Origin: Pseudoalteromonas sp. MMG007
Lineage (GTDB): Bacteria > Pseudomonadota > Gammaproteobacteria > Enterobacterales > Alteromonadaceae
Length of the DNA: 64,000 nt
Direction: 5' to 3'
Assembly (NCBI RefSeq): GCF_018100985.1
Contig: NZ_JAGJEI010000016.1
Location: 42,881 to 106,880 of the forward strand
The notes beneath the pieces were generated by a model, which saw only the letters and a list, made by a program, of their open reading frames with translations, was not told the origin of the DNA and did not search any database. Below, piece by piece: positions 45,766-54,896 of the stretch (position 1 is its first letter; each line of letters opens with the position of its first letter). The translations under genes and the position numbers were made by a program.

Positions 45766-45794
45766 TTTTTAAGGGTTTTAAGGCTTTATGTCAA
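45766..45794 (-). promoter_or_regulatory. Sigma70 promoter of the ilvIH leader transcript
   Basis: A perfect TTGACA (45789-45794 on the minus strand) is followed after 17 bases by TAAAAA. The predicted start is about 50 bases before the leader peptide ATG. The upstream DNA to 46033 is gene-free, with a small AT inverted repeat near 45925. Confidence 0.65.
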
Positions 45795-46033
45795 CCTTGA
45801 AATGGCTTTTTTGCATTAAAGTTTCATTTCAAGTGTTTTTTCAGCTTTATCTTGCAAAAGGTGCCCGTTTACTCAGGATACCTAATAAATATTATGCATT
45901 TTTGACAGTTGTAAAGGCGATCCTAAAAATTAATTTTAGCTAAGATCAATTGTGTTAATTATATGTTTTAGAAACTGCCTTAATAGTAAATTTTAGGTAT
46001 GATGAATCTATAAAAATGATTGAGGAATATACA

Positions 46034-49000
46034 GTGAAAAAAGTGGCTATGATTTCGCTTTTATCTACATTAATAAGCCCTTTAGTAATTGCTGATACTG
46101 CCTCTTCGCATGATGTGGGTATTACTAACAAGGCACGCATTTTATATTGGCTCAATAAAAGAGATAACATTGCGCAGAGTGATCTTGAGTCCTCATATAT
46201 GCAATACATGGATATGAGTACTAATAACTCACGTTTAATTAAAAATGGTTTTAGACAGTTTAATTCTAAAATTGATAATTCACTGGTTTCAGTAAAATCT
46301 CAAGCTGCTTTTTCTTCTTCTTTAATCCCCGATCAAACTGTAAATCAAGTAAAAATACTGACTATATTGATAGACTTTCCCGACTTAAAACATGACGATA
46401 ATAAGTTAACAGCCCCAGATACAGATATGTTTTACGCTGATTATTCTAAAGAACATTATCAACAGATGTTATTCAATAGCGAAAGCTATTTAGGTCCAGA
46501 TGGTCAAAACTTATTAACGGCAAAAAGCTATTATTCAGCCGCATCGGGTGGTAGCTTAAATTTTAGCGGTGATGTTTATGGTTGGGTAACCGCTGATAAT
46601 AACGCCAAAGTATATGGAGAGCGACAAGGTAATACCCGAGATATTAATGCGCCATCTTTAGTTAAAGAAGCTGTAGAAAAAGCAGTAGCGCAATTTAATA
46701 TTAATTTAAGTGATTATGACCTTACTGATTTAGATGATATAGACGGTGACGGTAATATGAACGAACCTAATGGAATAATAGACCATGTAATGGTTTTTCA
46801 TTCAAGTATTGGAGAAGAAGCCGGAGGAGGTTACCTAGCTACTGATGCAATTTGGTCTCATCGTTACTATGTATTTGATGAAAATAGCCAACCTAGTGAA
46901 GTAACGGGAAGTTCTGTTAAGCTTTTTGGCTACACAATCAACCCAATTGATGCTGGAATTGGTGTGGTTGTGCATGAGTTTGGCCACGATTTAGGATTGC
47001 TTGATGAATACGACTTGCAATCTAATACTGTAGGTGAGCCGGTTGCATCTTGGTCTGTTATGTCTACAGGTAGTTGGGCGGGGGCGCTAAGAGGTTCGGA
47101 GCCTGTGATGTTTAGCCCTTATGCACTTGAATACTTGCAAACGCGCTATCAAGGTAATTGGGTTAATCAGCTAGAGCTTGAAATGACACAAGTCAATGAA
47201 AATTCTGAGCAAATACTTGTTGATACATCAAGTACTACGCAATCAAAAAGCCAGTTAAAAGTAGTTTTACCTAAACGCCTAGAAAAGTTTAAAACACCGG
47301 TTGAAGGGGAGTTTCAATATTATTCAAATACTGGCGACAATCTGCGAAATAGTTTTATAAATACGATAGAACTGCCAGCAACCAATGACGCACTAACGCT
47401 AAGTTTTATTGCCTATTACAGTATTGAGCGTGATTACGATTTAGTGCAAATAAAAGTAAACGGCACACCAATGAGTGGTAATTACACTCAAGGCATTAAC
47501 CCATATTATGGCGATATTGGGCCTTACATTACCGGTGATTCTTTTTTAAATAGTGATGCTAAACAACCTAACGGCTATTTAACGCACGAGTTTGATTTAA
47601 CACCTTATGCAGGGCAAACAGTAGAGCTTAGTATTGAATACATAACTGATGCAAATACTCATTATTATGGCTTTGTTGTTGATGATATGCAGGTTAGGCA
47701 AAACGAAACGTTAATTTGGCAAAATAATGCAGAGGCACAAACGTCTGCTCAACTAACAAACTTTGAAAGAATAGGCAGTTACATATATGCCTCACCTTCG
47801 CATTATTATTTACAATTACGATCTTATCTAGGTATAGATAGCGGGTTGCAAAGTGAGCAATATTTGCCAGGAGTACTTTTGTGGTATGCCGATGAATCTC
47901 AATCAGATAATAATATCACCGAGCACCCTGGAACTGGCTTTGCGTTAGTCGTTGACGCGGATCAGCGAGCAATTAATAAAGGTACTACGCAAATACCTGC
48001 CGATACAGCAATACAAATGCGCGATGCTGCATTTAGTGTATACGATCAGCGTGCGGGTTTAGGCGATGATAACTTATCAGCCATTAGTGAATTTAGTGAT
48101 AAAACTGATTATAGTTTTTCGCTACAAAATGAATCTGGGGTTGAATTACCACAATTAGGTTTTGGGTTTACTATATTAAATCAGTCAACTAATAATGACA
48201 GCGTGAATGTTGATTTAAGTTATAGCTCTGCAAATGGGATCAAATTTAGTATTACTGATCTTAATGTACAATTTGATATTGAAGGATTAACCTTAACTCC
48301 ACTTGATACGTTTGTGTGGCATTTTGATGATGGCTCAACAAGTACTGAACTTGCACCTTTACATGAGTATGCTGATTTTGGCACTTATAATGTTGAGTTT
48401 ATCGTGAGTAACAAGAACGCTGAGCAAGTATTTACCACTGAAGTAAATATTAATGAGCCTTTAGCTATTAACGACGTTGATTATGATGTTAATCAAGGGG
48501 TATTAACAGCCCAAGCAAATATTACGGGTGGCGTTTCACCTTTTACTTATCAGTGGAGCCTAGGTGATAACATCAGCTTGGAGACGCAAAGTATTACACA
48601 TAGTTATTTATATTCAGGTAATTACCAAGTTGAGCTAATAGTAACAGACAGCCAAGACAATCAAACTGAAAAAACGCTAGATATTTCTGCGACAGTGCCA
48701 ATGAACATTGAAAGTGGATTTACTGCTGATAACTTAACAGTTCAGTTTAATAGTGATATTAGCGGTGGTTTTGGTAACTATACATACAACTGGGATTTTG
48801 GTGATGGCAGTGTTTCTAGTATACAAAACCCAAGTTACGTTTATGAAAACGAAGGAAGTTATACCGTAATACTTACAGCAACTGATGCTCAGACGGGTGA
48901 AGTGATTACTGAAAGCTTTATTGTAAGTGTAAAGGTAGAGCAAAGTAGCTCCGGCTCTAGTGGTGGAACAATGGCTGGTTTACTAATTTTACTAGCCTTT

Positions 49001-49039
49001 AGTACCCTGAGAGTAATACCAATGCGCAATAATACTTAA
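46034..49039 (+). CDS. Secreted M6-family metalloprotease with PKD domains and GlyGly-CTERM-like end
   Basis: The product of about 1001 residues is an exported zinc protease (immune-inhibitor-A/M6 type). A signal peptide (KKVAMISLLSTLISPLVIA) leads in. The zinc site HEFGHDLGLLD is at about 314-324. A jelly-roll-like region follows, then three PKD repeats (FVWHFDDGS, YQWSLGDN, YNWDFGDGS). The tail SSSGSSGGTMAGLLILLAF resembles a GlyGly-CTERM (rhombosortase) sorting signal. GTG 46034 has GAGGA seven bases upstream. The last eight codons and stop come from a short interspersed repeat (49015-49220), so the original basic end may have been replaced. Confidence 0.88.
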   Translation: MKKVAMISLLSTLISPLVIADTASSHDVGITNKARILYWLNKRDNIAQSDLESSYMQYMDMSTNNSRLIKNGFRQFNSKIDNSLVSVKSQAAFSSSLIPDQTVNQVKILTILIDFPDLKHDDNKLTAPDTDMFYADYSKEHYQQMLFNSESYLGPDGQNLLTAKSYYSAASGGSLNFSGDVYGWVTADNNAKVYGERQGNTRDINAPSLVKEAVEKAVAQFNINLSDYDLTDLDDIDGDGNMNEPNGIIDHVMVFHSSIGEEAGGGYLATDAIWSHRYYVFDENSQPSEVTGSSVKLFGYTINPIDAGIGVVVHEFGHDLGLLDEYDLQSNTVGEPVASWSVMSTGSWAGALRGSEPVMFSPYALEYLQTRYQGNWVNQLELEMTQVNENSEQILVDTSSTTQSKSQLKVVLPKRLEKFKTPVEGEFQYYSNTGDNLRNSFINTIELPATNDALTLSFIAYYSIERDYDLVQIKVNGTPMSGNYTQGINPYYGDIGPYITGDSFLNSDAKQPNGYLTHEFDLTPYAGQTVELSIEYITDANTHYYGFVVDDMQVRQNETLIWQNNAEAQTSAQLTNFERIGSYIYASPSHYYLQLRSYLGIDSGLQSEQYLPGVLLWYADESQSDNNITEHPGTGFALVVDADQRAINKGTTQIPADTAIQMRDAAFSVYDQRAGLGDDNLSAISEFSDKTDYSFSLQNESGVELPQLGFGFTILNQSTNNDSVNVDLSYSSANGIKFSITDLNVQFDIEGLTLTPLDTFVWHFDDGSTSTELAPLHEYADFGTYNVEFIVSNKNAEQVFTTEVNINEPLAINDVDYDVNQGVLTAQANITGGVSPFTYQWSLGDNISLETQSITHSYLYSGNYQVELIVTDSQDNQTEKTLDISATVPMNIESGFTADNLTVQFNSDISGGFGNYTYNWDFGDGSVSSIQNPSYVYENEGSYTVILTATDAQTGEVITESFIVSVKVEQSSSGSSGGTMAGLLILLAFSTLRVIPMRNNT

Positions 49040-49220
49040 TCATTTTGCAGGGCATAACGTGTTGCAACCGGTATTAAAAATTCTCATTTATGACTGCATG
49101 GTTGCAGAAGGTAGCGCAATGCATGAGCAATTGACGAGAACAACTAAATAGCGAATTTTTAGCCTAGCTATCAACATGTTTTTCCAGCTTCAAAATAGCT
49201 TAATTAAGCGAATTGGTATA
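49015..49220. repeat. MITE-like interspersed repeat overlapping the protease gene end
   Basis: The ends are imperfect inverted repeats: AATACCAATGCGC at the left and, reversed, TATACCAATTCGC at the right (11 of 13 match). Length is about 206 bases with no coding frame. Both ends of the inner part match a diverged copy at 43145-43250. Its left end supplies the last codons and the stop of the M6 protease. Confidence 0.65.
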
Positions 49221-49245
49221 AAACTATTTCTTCGCGCTTAAAACA

Positions 49246-49272
49246 AAAAAGCCAGCATAGCTGGCTTTTTAA
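49246..49272. terminator. Bidirectional terminator between the protease and isocitrate dehydrogenase genes
   Basis: AAAAAGCCAGC, ATA, GCTGGCTTTTT make a G+C stem with A and T flanks, so it can end transcripts from both converging genes. Confidence 0.88.
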
Positions 49273-49307
49273 CTTTAAAATAGGTGCTCCTTTTGAGAGG
49301 CTACTTT

Positions 49308-50315
49308 TTAAAGACGATCAATCACTGATTGAGTAAAGTCTGTAGTACCGTGGCTGCCGCCTAAATCACGTGTTGTGCGGTCACCTGATTTAATTACATC
49401 AGCTACAGCGCTACGAATACGCTCTGCAGTGTCGCCCATATCTAAATGCTCAAGCATTTGAATAGACGCTAAAATTACTGATGTAGGGTTAGCTAGGTTT
49501 TTACCAGCGATATCTGGCGCACTACCGTGTACAGCTTCAAAGATAGCAGCATCTTCACCAATGTTAGCGCCTGGTGCCATACCTAAACCACCTACTAAGC
49601 CAGCACATAAGTCTGATAAAATATCACCAAATAAGTTAGTCGTTACAACAACGTCAAACTCTTCCGGTGTCATTACAAGTTTCATACATGTTGCATCAAC
49701 AATCATTTCTGTTGACTCAATTTGTGGGTAACGCTCAGCTACTTCACGAGCTACTTTTAAAAATAAGCCTGATGTTGATTTTAAGATATTTGCTTTATGT
49801 ACCGCTGTTACTTTTTTACGGCCTTCACGTATTGCAAGCTCATAAGCAAACGTTACAATTTTTTCTGCGCCTTCACGGGTGATAATTGATTTTGCTTCAG
49901 CTTCGTTTCCATCTTCGCTAACCACTTGCCCTGCACCTGAGTACATACCTTGCGTGTTTTCACGAATAGTGATGATATCAATATCGTCGTAACGTGCTTT
50001 AGTACCAACAAACGATTTTACAGGGCGAACATTTGCGTATAAACCAAATTGCTTACGAAGTGTAACGTTAATAGACGTAAAACCTTCACCTACAGGCGTA
50101 GTTAATGGGCCTTTTAAAGTGATTTTATTTTTAGCTATTGTATCAATTGTTTCTTGTGGAAGTAGCTCACCTGTTTTTTCAAGTGCTGCAAGGCCTGCAT
50201 CAACAAATTCATAATCAAAGTCGCAACCTGCGGCCTTTAATATTTCAAGTGCTGAGTCGATAATGCTCGGACCGATGCCGTCGCCTTTGATCACTGTGAT
50301 GGTTTGTTTGGCCAT
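49308..50315 (-). CDS. NAD-type isocitrate dehydrogenase (isopropylmalate-dehydrogenase superfamily)
   Basis: The 335-residue product oxidatively decarboxylates isocitrate to 2-oxoglutarate. It opens with QTITVIKGDGIGPSIIDSAL and has ENTQGMYSGAG in the substrate region, DILSDLCAGLVGGLGMAPG, and the cofactor loop FEAVHGSAPDIAGKNLANPT. The cofactor loop and length fit the NAD-linked branch rather than the 416-residue NADP enzyme of E. coli. A homoisocitrate or isopropylmalate role is less likely, since no leu genes are nearby. ATG 50315 has AAAGGA upstream. It appears monocistronic. Confidence 0.88.
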   Translation of the reverse strand: MAKQTITVIKGDGIGPSIIDSALEILKAAGCDFDYEFVDAGLAALEKTGELLPQETIDTIAKNKITLKGPLTTPVGEGFTSINVTLRKQFGLYANVRPVKSFVGTKARYDDIDIITIRENTQGMYSGAGQVVSEDGNEAEAKSIITREGAEKIVTFAYELAIREGRKKVTAVHKANILKSTSGLFLKVAREVAERYPQIESTEMIVDATCMKLVMTPEEFDVVVTTNLFGDILSDLCAGLVGGLGMAPGANIGEDAAIFEAVHGSAPDIAGKNLANPTSVILASIQMLEHLDMGDTAERIRSAVADVIKSGDRTTRDLGGSHGTTDFTQSVIDRL

Positions 50316-50552
50316 TGACTTTTCCTTTAAAGAGTTTGATTTGCACATAAATTATTACTCTGAGAGAGTAACTGCTTGTTAGGTCATTTATGTGAATGTG
50401 CTTGAAAATTTAAGGGCGCATTTATACCAATTTATCACCCATTTTGCTAGTTTATACAGTAAATACTGGGTATAAATACCATTTATAGTGGGTATAGAAA
50501 TATTAAATAACCATTACTCAACGTAAATTAAATTTATTATTCGCAATTTAGG

Positions 50553-52241
50553 TTAAATACTATTGAATATACCCAAAGCAGCTAAATGTAGATTGAAATC
50601 TGTTTCGTCATGCCACTTTTGTATTTTTAGTTGCTCGTTTAATGTTTGCTTTTGCCAAGCACTTATTTCAAGGTCTGGTTTAAAAACGATTTGTGCAATT
50701 ATTTTAAGTGACACCCATAGCTTATGAGAATTAGTTAAATGTTTTTTAGGTGTTTGCTCTGCTTCTAATAATGACATAGTCCATGGGTTATCACTTAATA
50801 GATGAGTTAATTGCTGAGTTAGTGCATCAGAATTAACTTCTTTAACGCCAAAAAATGAGCATATGGGTGCACTCAATATTTTATTAGGGGTACCATCTAT
50901 TAATGTTTTACGAGAGAGTGATGTACTGCACTGTGTTAGTAAAAAATGTGTGTATGCGTATAAGGGCAATGTTATATGCTCAAACTGATCGTGTTTATTT
51001 TTACTTACCAGCAAAGCCATTATTTTTACCAGTGCATTTAATCTATTAACAATATAGGCATGTAAAGGGTGGGGGGTAACATTAACAAGCTGTTCAAATA
51101 CAACACGTTGTATTATAGCTGGCGCGTTATAATAGCCGACCATTGACAGACTGTGCTTTAAATCTTTAGCAGCTTGATACTCTTTGTTGTAGGGCTTTAC
51201 TGCTTCACATAAATTTGCAACCACCAGTGGGTGGGCTGCCATTAGTTGGCTTAACCTTTTAAAGCTATATTCATGCTGTAATTTAATATGGCTTACTAAA
51301 TTAAGTAGCACTTGTGCTTTATCTTCATGCGTGGAACTGTTTGTTTTTACATGCTCGCTGTTAAATGCGGTAAAGCTGATGTTTTTACTTACGCACTTCC
51401 ATTGTTTTGCGTTGTCGCTAAAGGATGCTTTAACTTTGTACCATGTAAGTTTTTTAGGATTTTCAGTACTTATTAATACATGCTTCCCTTGGGGGTCTGT
51501 CGCTAAATAAATCATTGATTGGGCAGCATGGTTTACTCGGCTACCTGGTAATAACGGACCTAAATGAGCAACTAGTGATTTAATGAGTTCTAGGGCAAAC
51601 AAGTTTGGAGTACGAATATATAAATCACTCAATGCTTTATATGTGCTCATGTGCTTTTTTTGCGAATTGTTACTAATGTTCATTGCAATGATATTTGCGA
51701 TGGCAAGTAATGTAATACCGCCATCATAAAGCATAATTTTTGGGGTACTCACCAATGCGTGCTTGTATTTGTTTAGCTTAGCGAGCAATTGCGCAACGTG
51801 CTGGGCTGGCTCTCCTGCCGTCAGCATAATCTTTGCGGCTAGTTTATGACGCATCTTCCAAATATGTTTATCTGTATCGGTAAACTCATCTTGATTACCT
51901 AACTTGTTTAACTGAGGACTAACACATAAATGCTCAATAAGCGCGGCGCTAATATAAAGCTCGCTTAGCTTTGAGTCGTAGCTTTGAGATTTACACAAAG
52001 CTGCAGTGACAACACACTGTACAATAACGAGGTTTATAGCGTATGAATAACTTGGATTGTAAAGCGTAAGCCGTGCTTGAAGCGCATGGGGGTGTTCATC
52101 ATAGAGTGTTCTATATTGCACGGCGAGCTTATTTGCCATAGGGTAGATGGCTGCCCACTTTTGCTTATTATTATAACTACTTAAAAATAACTGCGTATTA
52201 TTAAGTAGTTGCTCTAAAGTGGTAGATACGGCTTCTAGCAT
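50553..52241 (-). CDS. Large HD/HDOD-like protein of unknown function
   Basis: The 562-residue product has no signal peptide or membrane segment. The first 190 residues are helical with scattered HD-GYP-like features (AALIEHLCVSP, then MRHKLAAKIMLTAGE) but no clear HD metal pair. The C-terminal part (about 320-450) reads like a degenerate HDOD domain: QLMAAHPLVVANLCEAV then DLKHSLSMVGYYNAPAIIQR. It is probably a non-catalytic signalling or scaffold protein. It ends a minus-strand run after xni and the DUF3192 gene, 11 bases from the latter, so co-transcription is likely. Family assignment is tentative. Confidence 0.55.
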   Translation of the reverse strand: MLEAVSTTLEQLLNNTQLFLSSYNNKQKWAAIYPMANKLAVQYRTLYDEHPHALQARLTLYNPSYSYAINLVIVQCVVTAALCKSQSYDSKLSELYISAALIEHLCVSPQLNKLGNQDEFTDTDKHIWKMRHKLAAKIMLTAGEPAQHVAQLLAKLNKYKHALVSTPKIMLYDGGITLLAIANIIAMNISNNSQKKHMSTYKALSDLYIRTPNLFALELIKSLVAHLGPLLPGSRVNHAAQSMIYLATDPQGKHVLISTENPKKLTWYKVKASFSDNAKQWKCVSKNISFTAFNSEHVKTNSSTHEDKAQVLLNLVSHIKLQHEYSFKRLSQLMAAHPLVVANLCEAVKPYNKEYQAAKDLKHSLSMVGYYNAPAIIQRVVFEQLVNVTPHPLHAYIVNRLNALVKIMALLVSKNKHDQFEHITLPLYAYTHFLLTQCSTSLSRKTLIDGTPNKILSAPICSFFGVKEVNSDALTQQLTHLLSDNPWTMSLLEAEQTPKKHLTNSHKLWVSLKIIAQIVFKPDLEISAWQKQTLNEQLKIQKWHDETDFNLHLAALGIFNSI

Positions 52242-52252
52242 TAAACCTGCAC

Positions 52253-52636
52253 CTAATTTTGTTCTTGGTATTTGTTATAAGCACTCGGGCCCCATAGAAA
52301 TAGCTGACCATTTTTAAAAAGTAGTCCAGTACATTCATCCATTGTTGTAATACCGTCAGATGTTTTATGTTGTGTACGATAAAAAACAATTTGAAAAACC
52401 TGCTCTCCATCGCGTTTAGCATACGTTAAATCGGGGCTGCCTAAGTAATCAAGCACACTATTTAAAGTAGTCGGTTCCTCAAGAGATAGTTTTTCTATAA
52501 AACGTTTATTAAATGCTTCACGGTCTTGCCAGATCATAGCTTGCGGATCGTCTTTATAAAACATGATCACAGATGCTGCTATGAGCGCGTATAGCCCTAA
52601 ACCTAAAATTAAATACCTAATAAACTTTTTAAACAT
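52253..52636 (-). CDS. DUF3192 protein
   Basis: The 127-residue product has one N-terminal membrane segment (YLILGLGLYALIAASVIMF). The body carries the DUF3192 signature: MIWQDREAFNKRFIEKL, LGSPDLTYAKRDGEQVFQIV, then FYRTQHKTSDGITTMDECT. Relatives occur widely in Vibrio, Shewanella and Pseudoalteromonas. Function is unknown; the layout recalls small BamE/SmpA-like periplasmic proteins, which is only a resemblance. It lies 69 bases after xni and 11 before the HD-like gene, all on the minus strand. Confidence 0.85.
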   Translation of the reverse strand: MFKKFIRYLILGLGLYALIAASVIMFYKDDPQAMIWQDREAFNKRFIEKLSLEEPTTLNSVLDYLGSPDLTYAKRDGEQVFQIVFYRTQHKTSDGITTMDECTGLLFKNGQLFLWGPSAYNKYQEQN

Positions 52637-52705
52637 GCTTAACTCTGGCTGCTGTAACTAATAGTAGTATACGTATTGATGGTAACGCAGGCTATAAGCT
52701 TGCGA

Positions 52706-53479
52706 CTAACTTAGTCTTAACTGCTTTAAACTAAAGCCTAAATTTATATCGGTACGTAAACTAACCAAGTGTTTTGAAATAACGTACATATCCATATTAA
52801 CGGCAAGCTTATTTTTAATACTCGGGGCTAAAGAGTCATCCTCTAGCGCTTGCTCTACAGAGCTATAGTTATTTACTAACTGCTGCGCAGACTTTGTGCC
52901 AATACCTTTAACGCCGGGTATATCATTGGTTTTATCTCCTGCTAAAGCCCAAAAATCAACCAGCTTATGTTTCTCTACTCCAAAACGCTCTTTTATACTT
53001 GCTTCATCAAGGTATAACTTTTTAAAGTAATCATAAACGCTAATATAAGGGCCAATGTGCGGCAAAAACCCTTTATCTGTTGATACAACAATATTACTTA
53101 TTTGATTACTGGCGGCTTTGTAAGCAAGCGTTGCTATTATATCGTCCGCTTCATCGTTAATAGGTTCAAACACAACAATGCCTGTTTGCTCTATTGCTGC
53201 TTTAAAATCTTTCAACGCGTCTTTTAGCATTTGTGGCATTGGTGCGCGTGAATGTTTGTAATCTTTATAAAAATGGTAGCGCCAGCTTCTATCTCCATCA
53301 AAGACCGCAATAGCATGTGTTGCATTACTGCTTTTAAGTAGTTTTTTACATGCGTGGGCAACGCGTGAGCAGCAAGATTCAATCATTTGTGCGTCACTGT
53401 GGTGTTTTTGATTAGCATCAACAGCGTAAATGCGCCTAATTAAATTAAGCGCATCGATAAGAAGTAATTGGGGTTTCAA
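52706..53479 (-). CDS. xni: Flap endonuclease Xni (ExoIX-like 5'-3' nuclease family)
   Basis: The 257-residue product matches Xni: LLLIDALNLIRRIYAVD at the start, IAVFDGDRSWRYHFYKDYKH, DDIIATLAYKA with metal-binding acids, VVSTDKGFLPHIG, and the helix-hairpin-helix WALAGDKTNDIPGVKGIGTK. It acts on flap or 5' single-stranded DNA ends and is a Pol I-independent relative of the PolA 5' nuclease. The start is TTG 53479, ten bases after ppnN. In E. coli xni also lies near ppnN (ygdH). Confidence 0.92.
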   Translation of the reverse strand: MKPQLLLIDALNLIRRIYAVDANQKHHSDAQMIESCCSRVAHACKKLLKSSNATHAIAVFDGDRSWRYHFYKDYKHSRAPMPQMLKDALKDFKAAIEQTGIVVFEPINDEADDIIATLAYKAASNQISNIVVSTDKGFLPHIGPYISVYDYFKKLYLDEASIKERFGVEKHKLVDFWALAGDKTNDIPGVKGIGTKSAQQLVNNYSSVEQALEDDSLAPSIKNKLAVNMDMYVISKHLVSLRTDINLGFSLKQLRLS

Positions 53480-53489
53480 ACTATAAAAC

Positions 53490-54833
53490 TCATGCTTTTA
53501 TTTTGTAACACGGAACGTACTTGCTGCCAGGGAGTTTCATACGGCCTTGATCAACAAATGCTTGTAATAAGGTATCCATATTTTCCATAAGGGCTGGTTC
53601 GCCACTTAAAACATATGGACCATTTTGCTTAATGGCTTTAACACCTTCGTCTTTTACATTTCCAGCAACAATACCAGAAAACGCACGACGCAAATTAGCC
53701 GCTAACTGTTGTTTTGGTTGTTCAAGATGCAAATCAAGGTTTGCCATATTTTCGTGGGTAGGGGCAAACGGTTGCTGAAAATTGTTATCAATTTTAAGTG
53801 TCCAATTAAAGTAATAAGCATCACCTTCACTTTTACGATAATTACGTACGCTTGCCATGGCCGATTTTAGCTTTTGGCCTACAAGTTCAGGGTTATCTAT
53901 AATAACTTCAAATTTATCGAGTGCCTCACTACCTAAAGTCATTTTAATAAACTCACAGAGCTCATTAAAGTAATCTTCACTTTCTTTTGGTCCTGTTAAA
54001 ATGACAGGTAAACACTGTTTAGCGTTATCAGGGTGAAGTAAAATTCCTAAAAGGTAGAGTAATTCTTCTGCCGTTCCTGCACCACCTGGGAAAATAATAA
54101 TTGCGTGAGCTGTTCTTATAAAGGCTTCTAAGCGTTTTTCAATGTCTGGCAAAATAACAAGTTCATTAACAATAGGATTTGGCGGCTCGGCAGCAATAAT
54201 GCTTGGCTCTGTAAGGCCTAAATAACGGTTATCAATATTACGTTGTTTAGCATGGCCAATGGTTGCACCTTTCATTGGGCCTTTCATAGCACCTGGTCCG
54301 CATCCTGTGCAAATGTTTAATCCACGAAGACCAAGCTCATAGCCTACTTGCTTAGTGTATTTGTATTCAACTTCATTGATTGAGTGGCCGCCCCAGCAAA
54401 CTATCATGTCTGGTTCGCTATTAACCCGCAAAGCCCCCGCATTTCTAAGCATATCGAAAACCATATGTGTGATAGTTTTTTGCTCTTTGAGGTCTTTTTC
54501 ATATTTTTGGCAAATAAATAAAATGTCGCGAATAACCGAAAAAATATGTTCGTGGATACCAGTAATTATTTCGCCATCAACAAAGGCTGTATGAGGTGGG
54601 TTTTCTAGCTCAATTTTAATACCGCGTTCACGACTAATTAATCGAATGTCGAAGTCTTGGTATTTGTCATAAATTTCGTTACTTGCATCGGTATGACTAC
54701 CTACGTTAAGTACTGCAAGCGCACAGTTTCTAAATAATTTATAACGCTCGCTAGCGGAAGATTGCTCTAATAAATCCACTTCTAATTGCGACAGTAAATC
54801 TAAAACCCCTGTAGGGTTTAACTGTATTAACAT
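53490..54833 (-). CDS. ppnN: Pyrimidine/purine-5'-nucleotide nucleosidase PpnN (YgdH)
   Basis: PpnN cleaves nucleoside monophosphates to base and ribose-5-phosphate and is stimulated by (p)ppGpp in E. coli. The 447-residue product follows E. coli PpnN along its whole length. It has NICTGCGPGAMKGPMKGATI, EPSIIAAEPPNPIVNELVIL and IIFPGGAGTAEELLYLLGIL (the LOG-type PGGxGTxxE motif), and ends LPGSKYVPCYKI. The ATG has AAGGAGAA upstream. It heads a minus-strand run with xni. Confidence 0.95.
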   Translation of the reverse strand: MLIQLNPTGVLDLLSQLEVDLLEQSSASERYKLFRNCALAVLNVGSHTDASNEIYDKYQDFDIRLISRERGIKIELENPPHTAFVDGEIITGIHEHIFSVIRDILFICQKYEKDLKEQKTITHMVFDMLRNAGALRVNSEPDMIVCWGGHSINEVEYKYTKQVGYELGLRGLNICTGCGPGAMKGPMKGATIGHAKQRNIDNRYLGLTEPSIIAAEPPNPIVNELVILPDIEKRLEAFIRTAHAIIIFPGGAGTAEELLYLLGILLHPDNAKQCLPVILTGPKESEDYFNELCEFIKMTLGSEALDKFEVIIDNPELVGQKLKSAMASVRNYRKSEGDAYYFNWTLKIDNNFQQPFAPTHENMANLDLHLEQPKQQLAANLRRAFSGIVAGNVKDEGVKAIKQNGPYVLSGEPALMENMDTLLQAFVDQGRMKLPGSKYVPCYKIKA

Positions 54834-54896
54834 CGGCGTTCTCCTTGAGGCTAAAATAGTAAACTGCTTGGTAATAAATTAAATGTTCATAATTTA

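Noticed and set aside
50425..50470. TTTATACCAATTT as a third copy of the MITE-like repeat
   Set aside because: Only one end motif matches; the partner end and inner sequence are missing.
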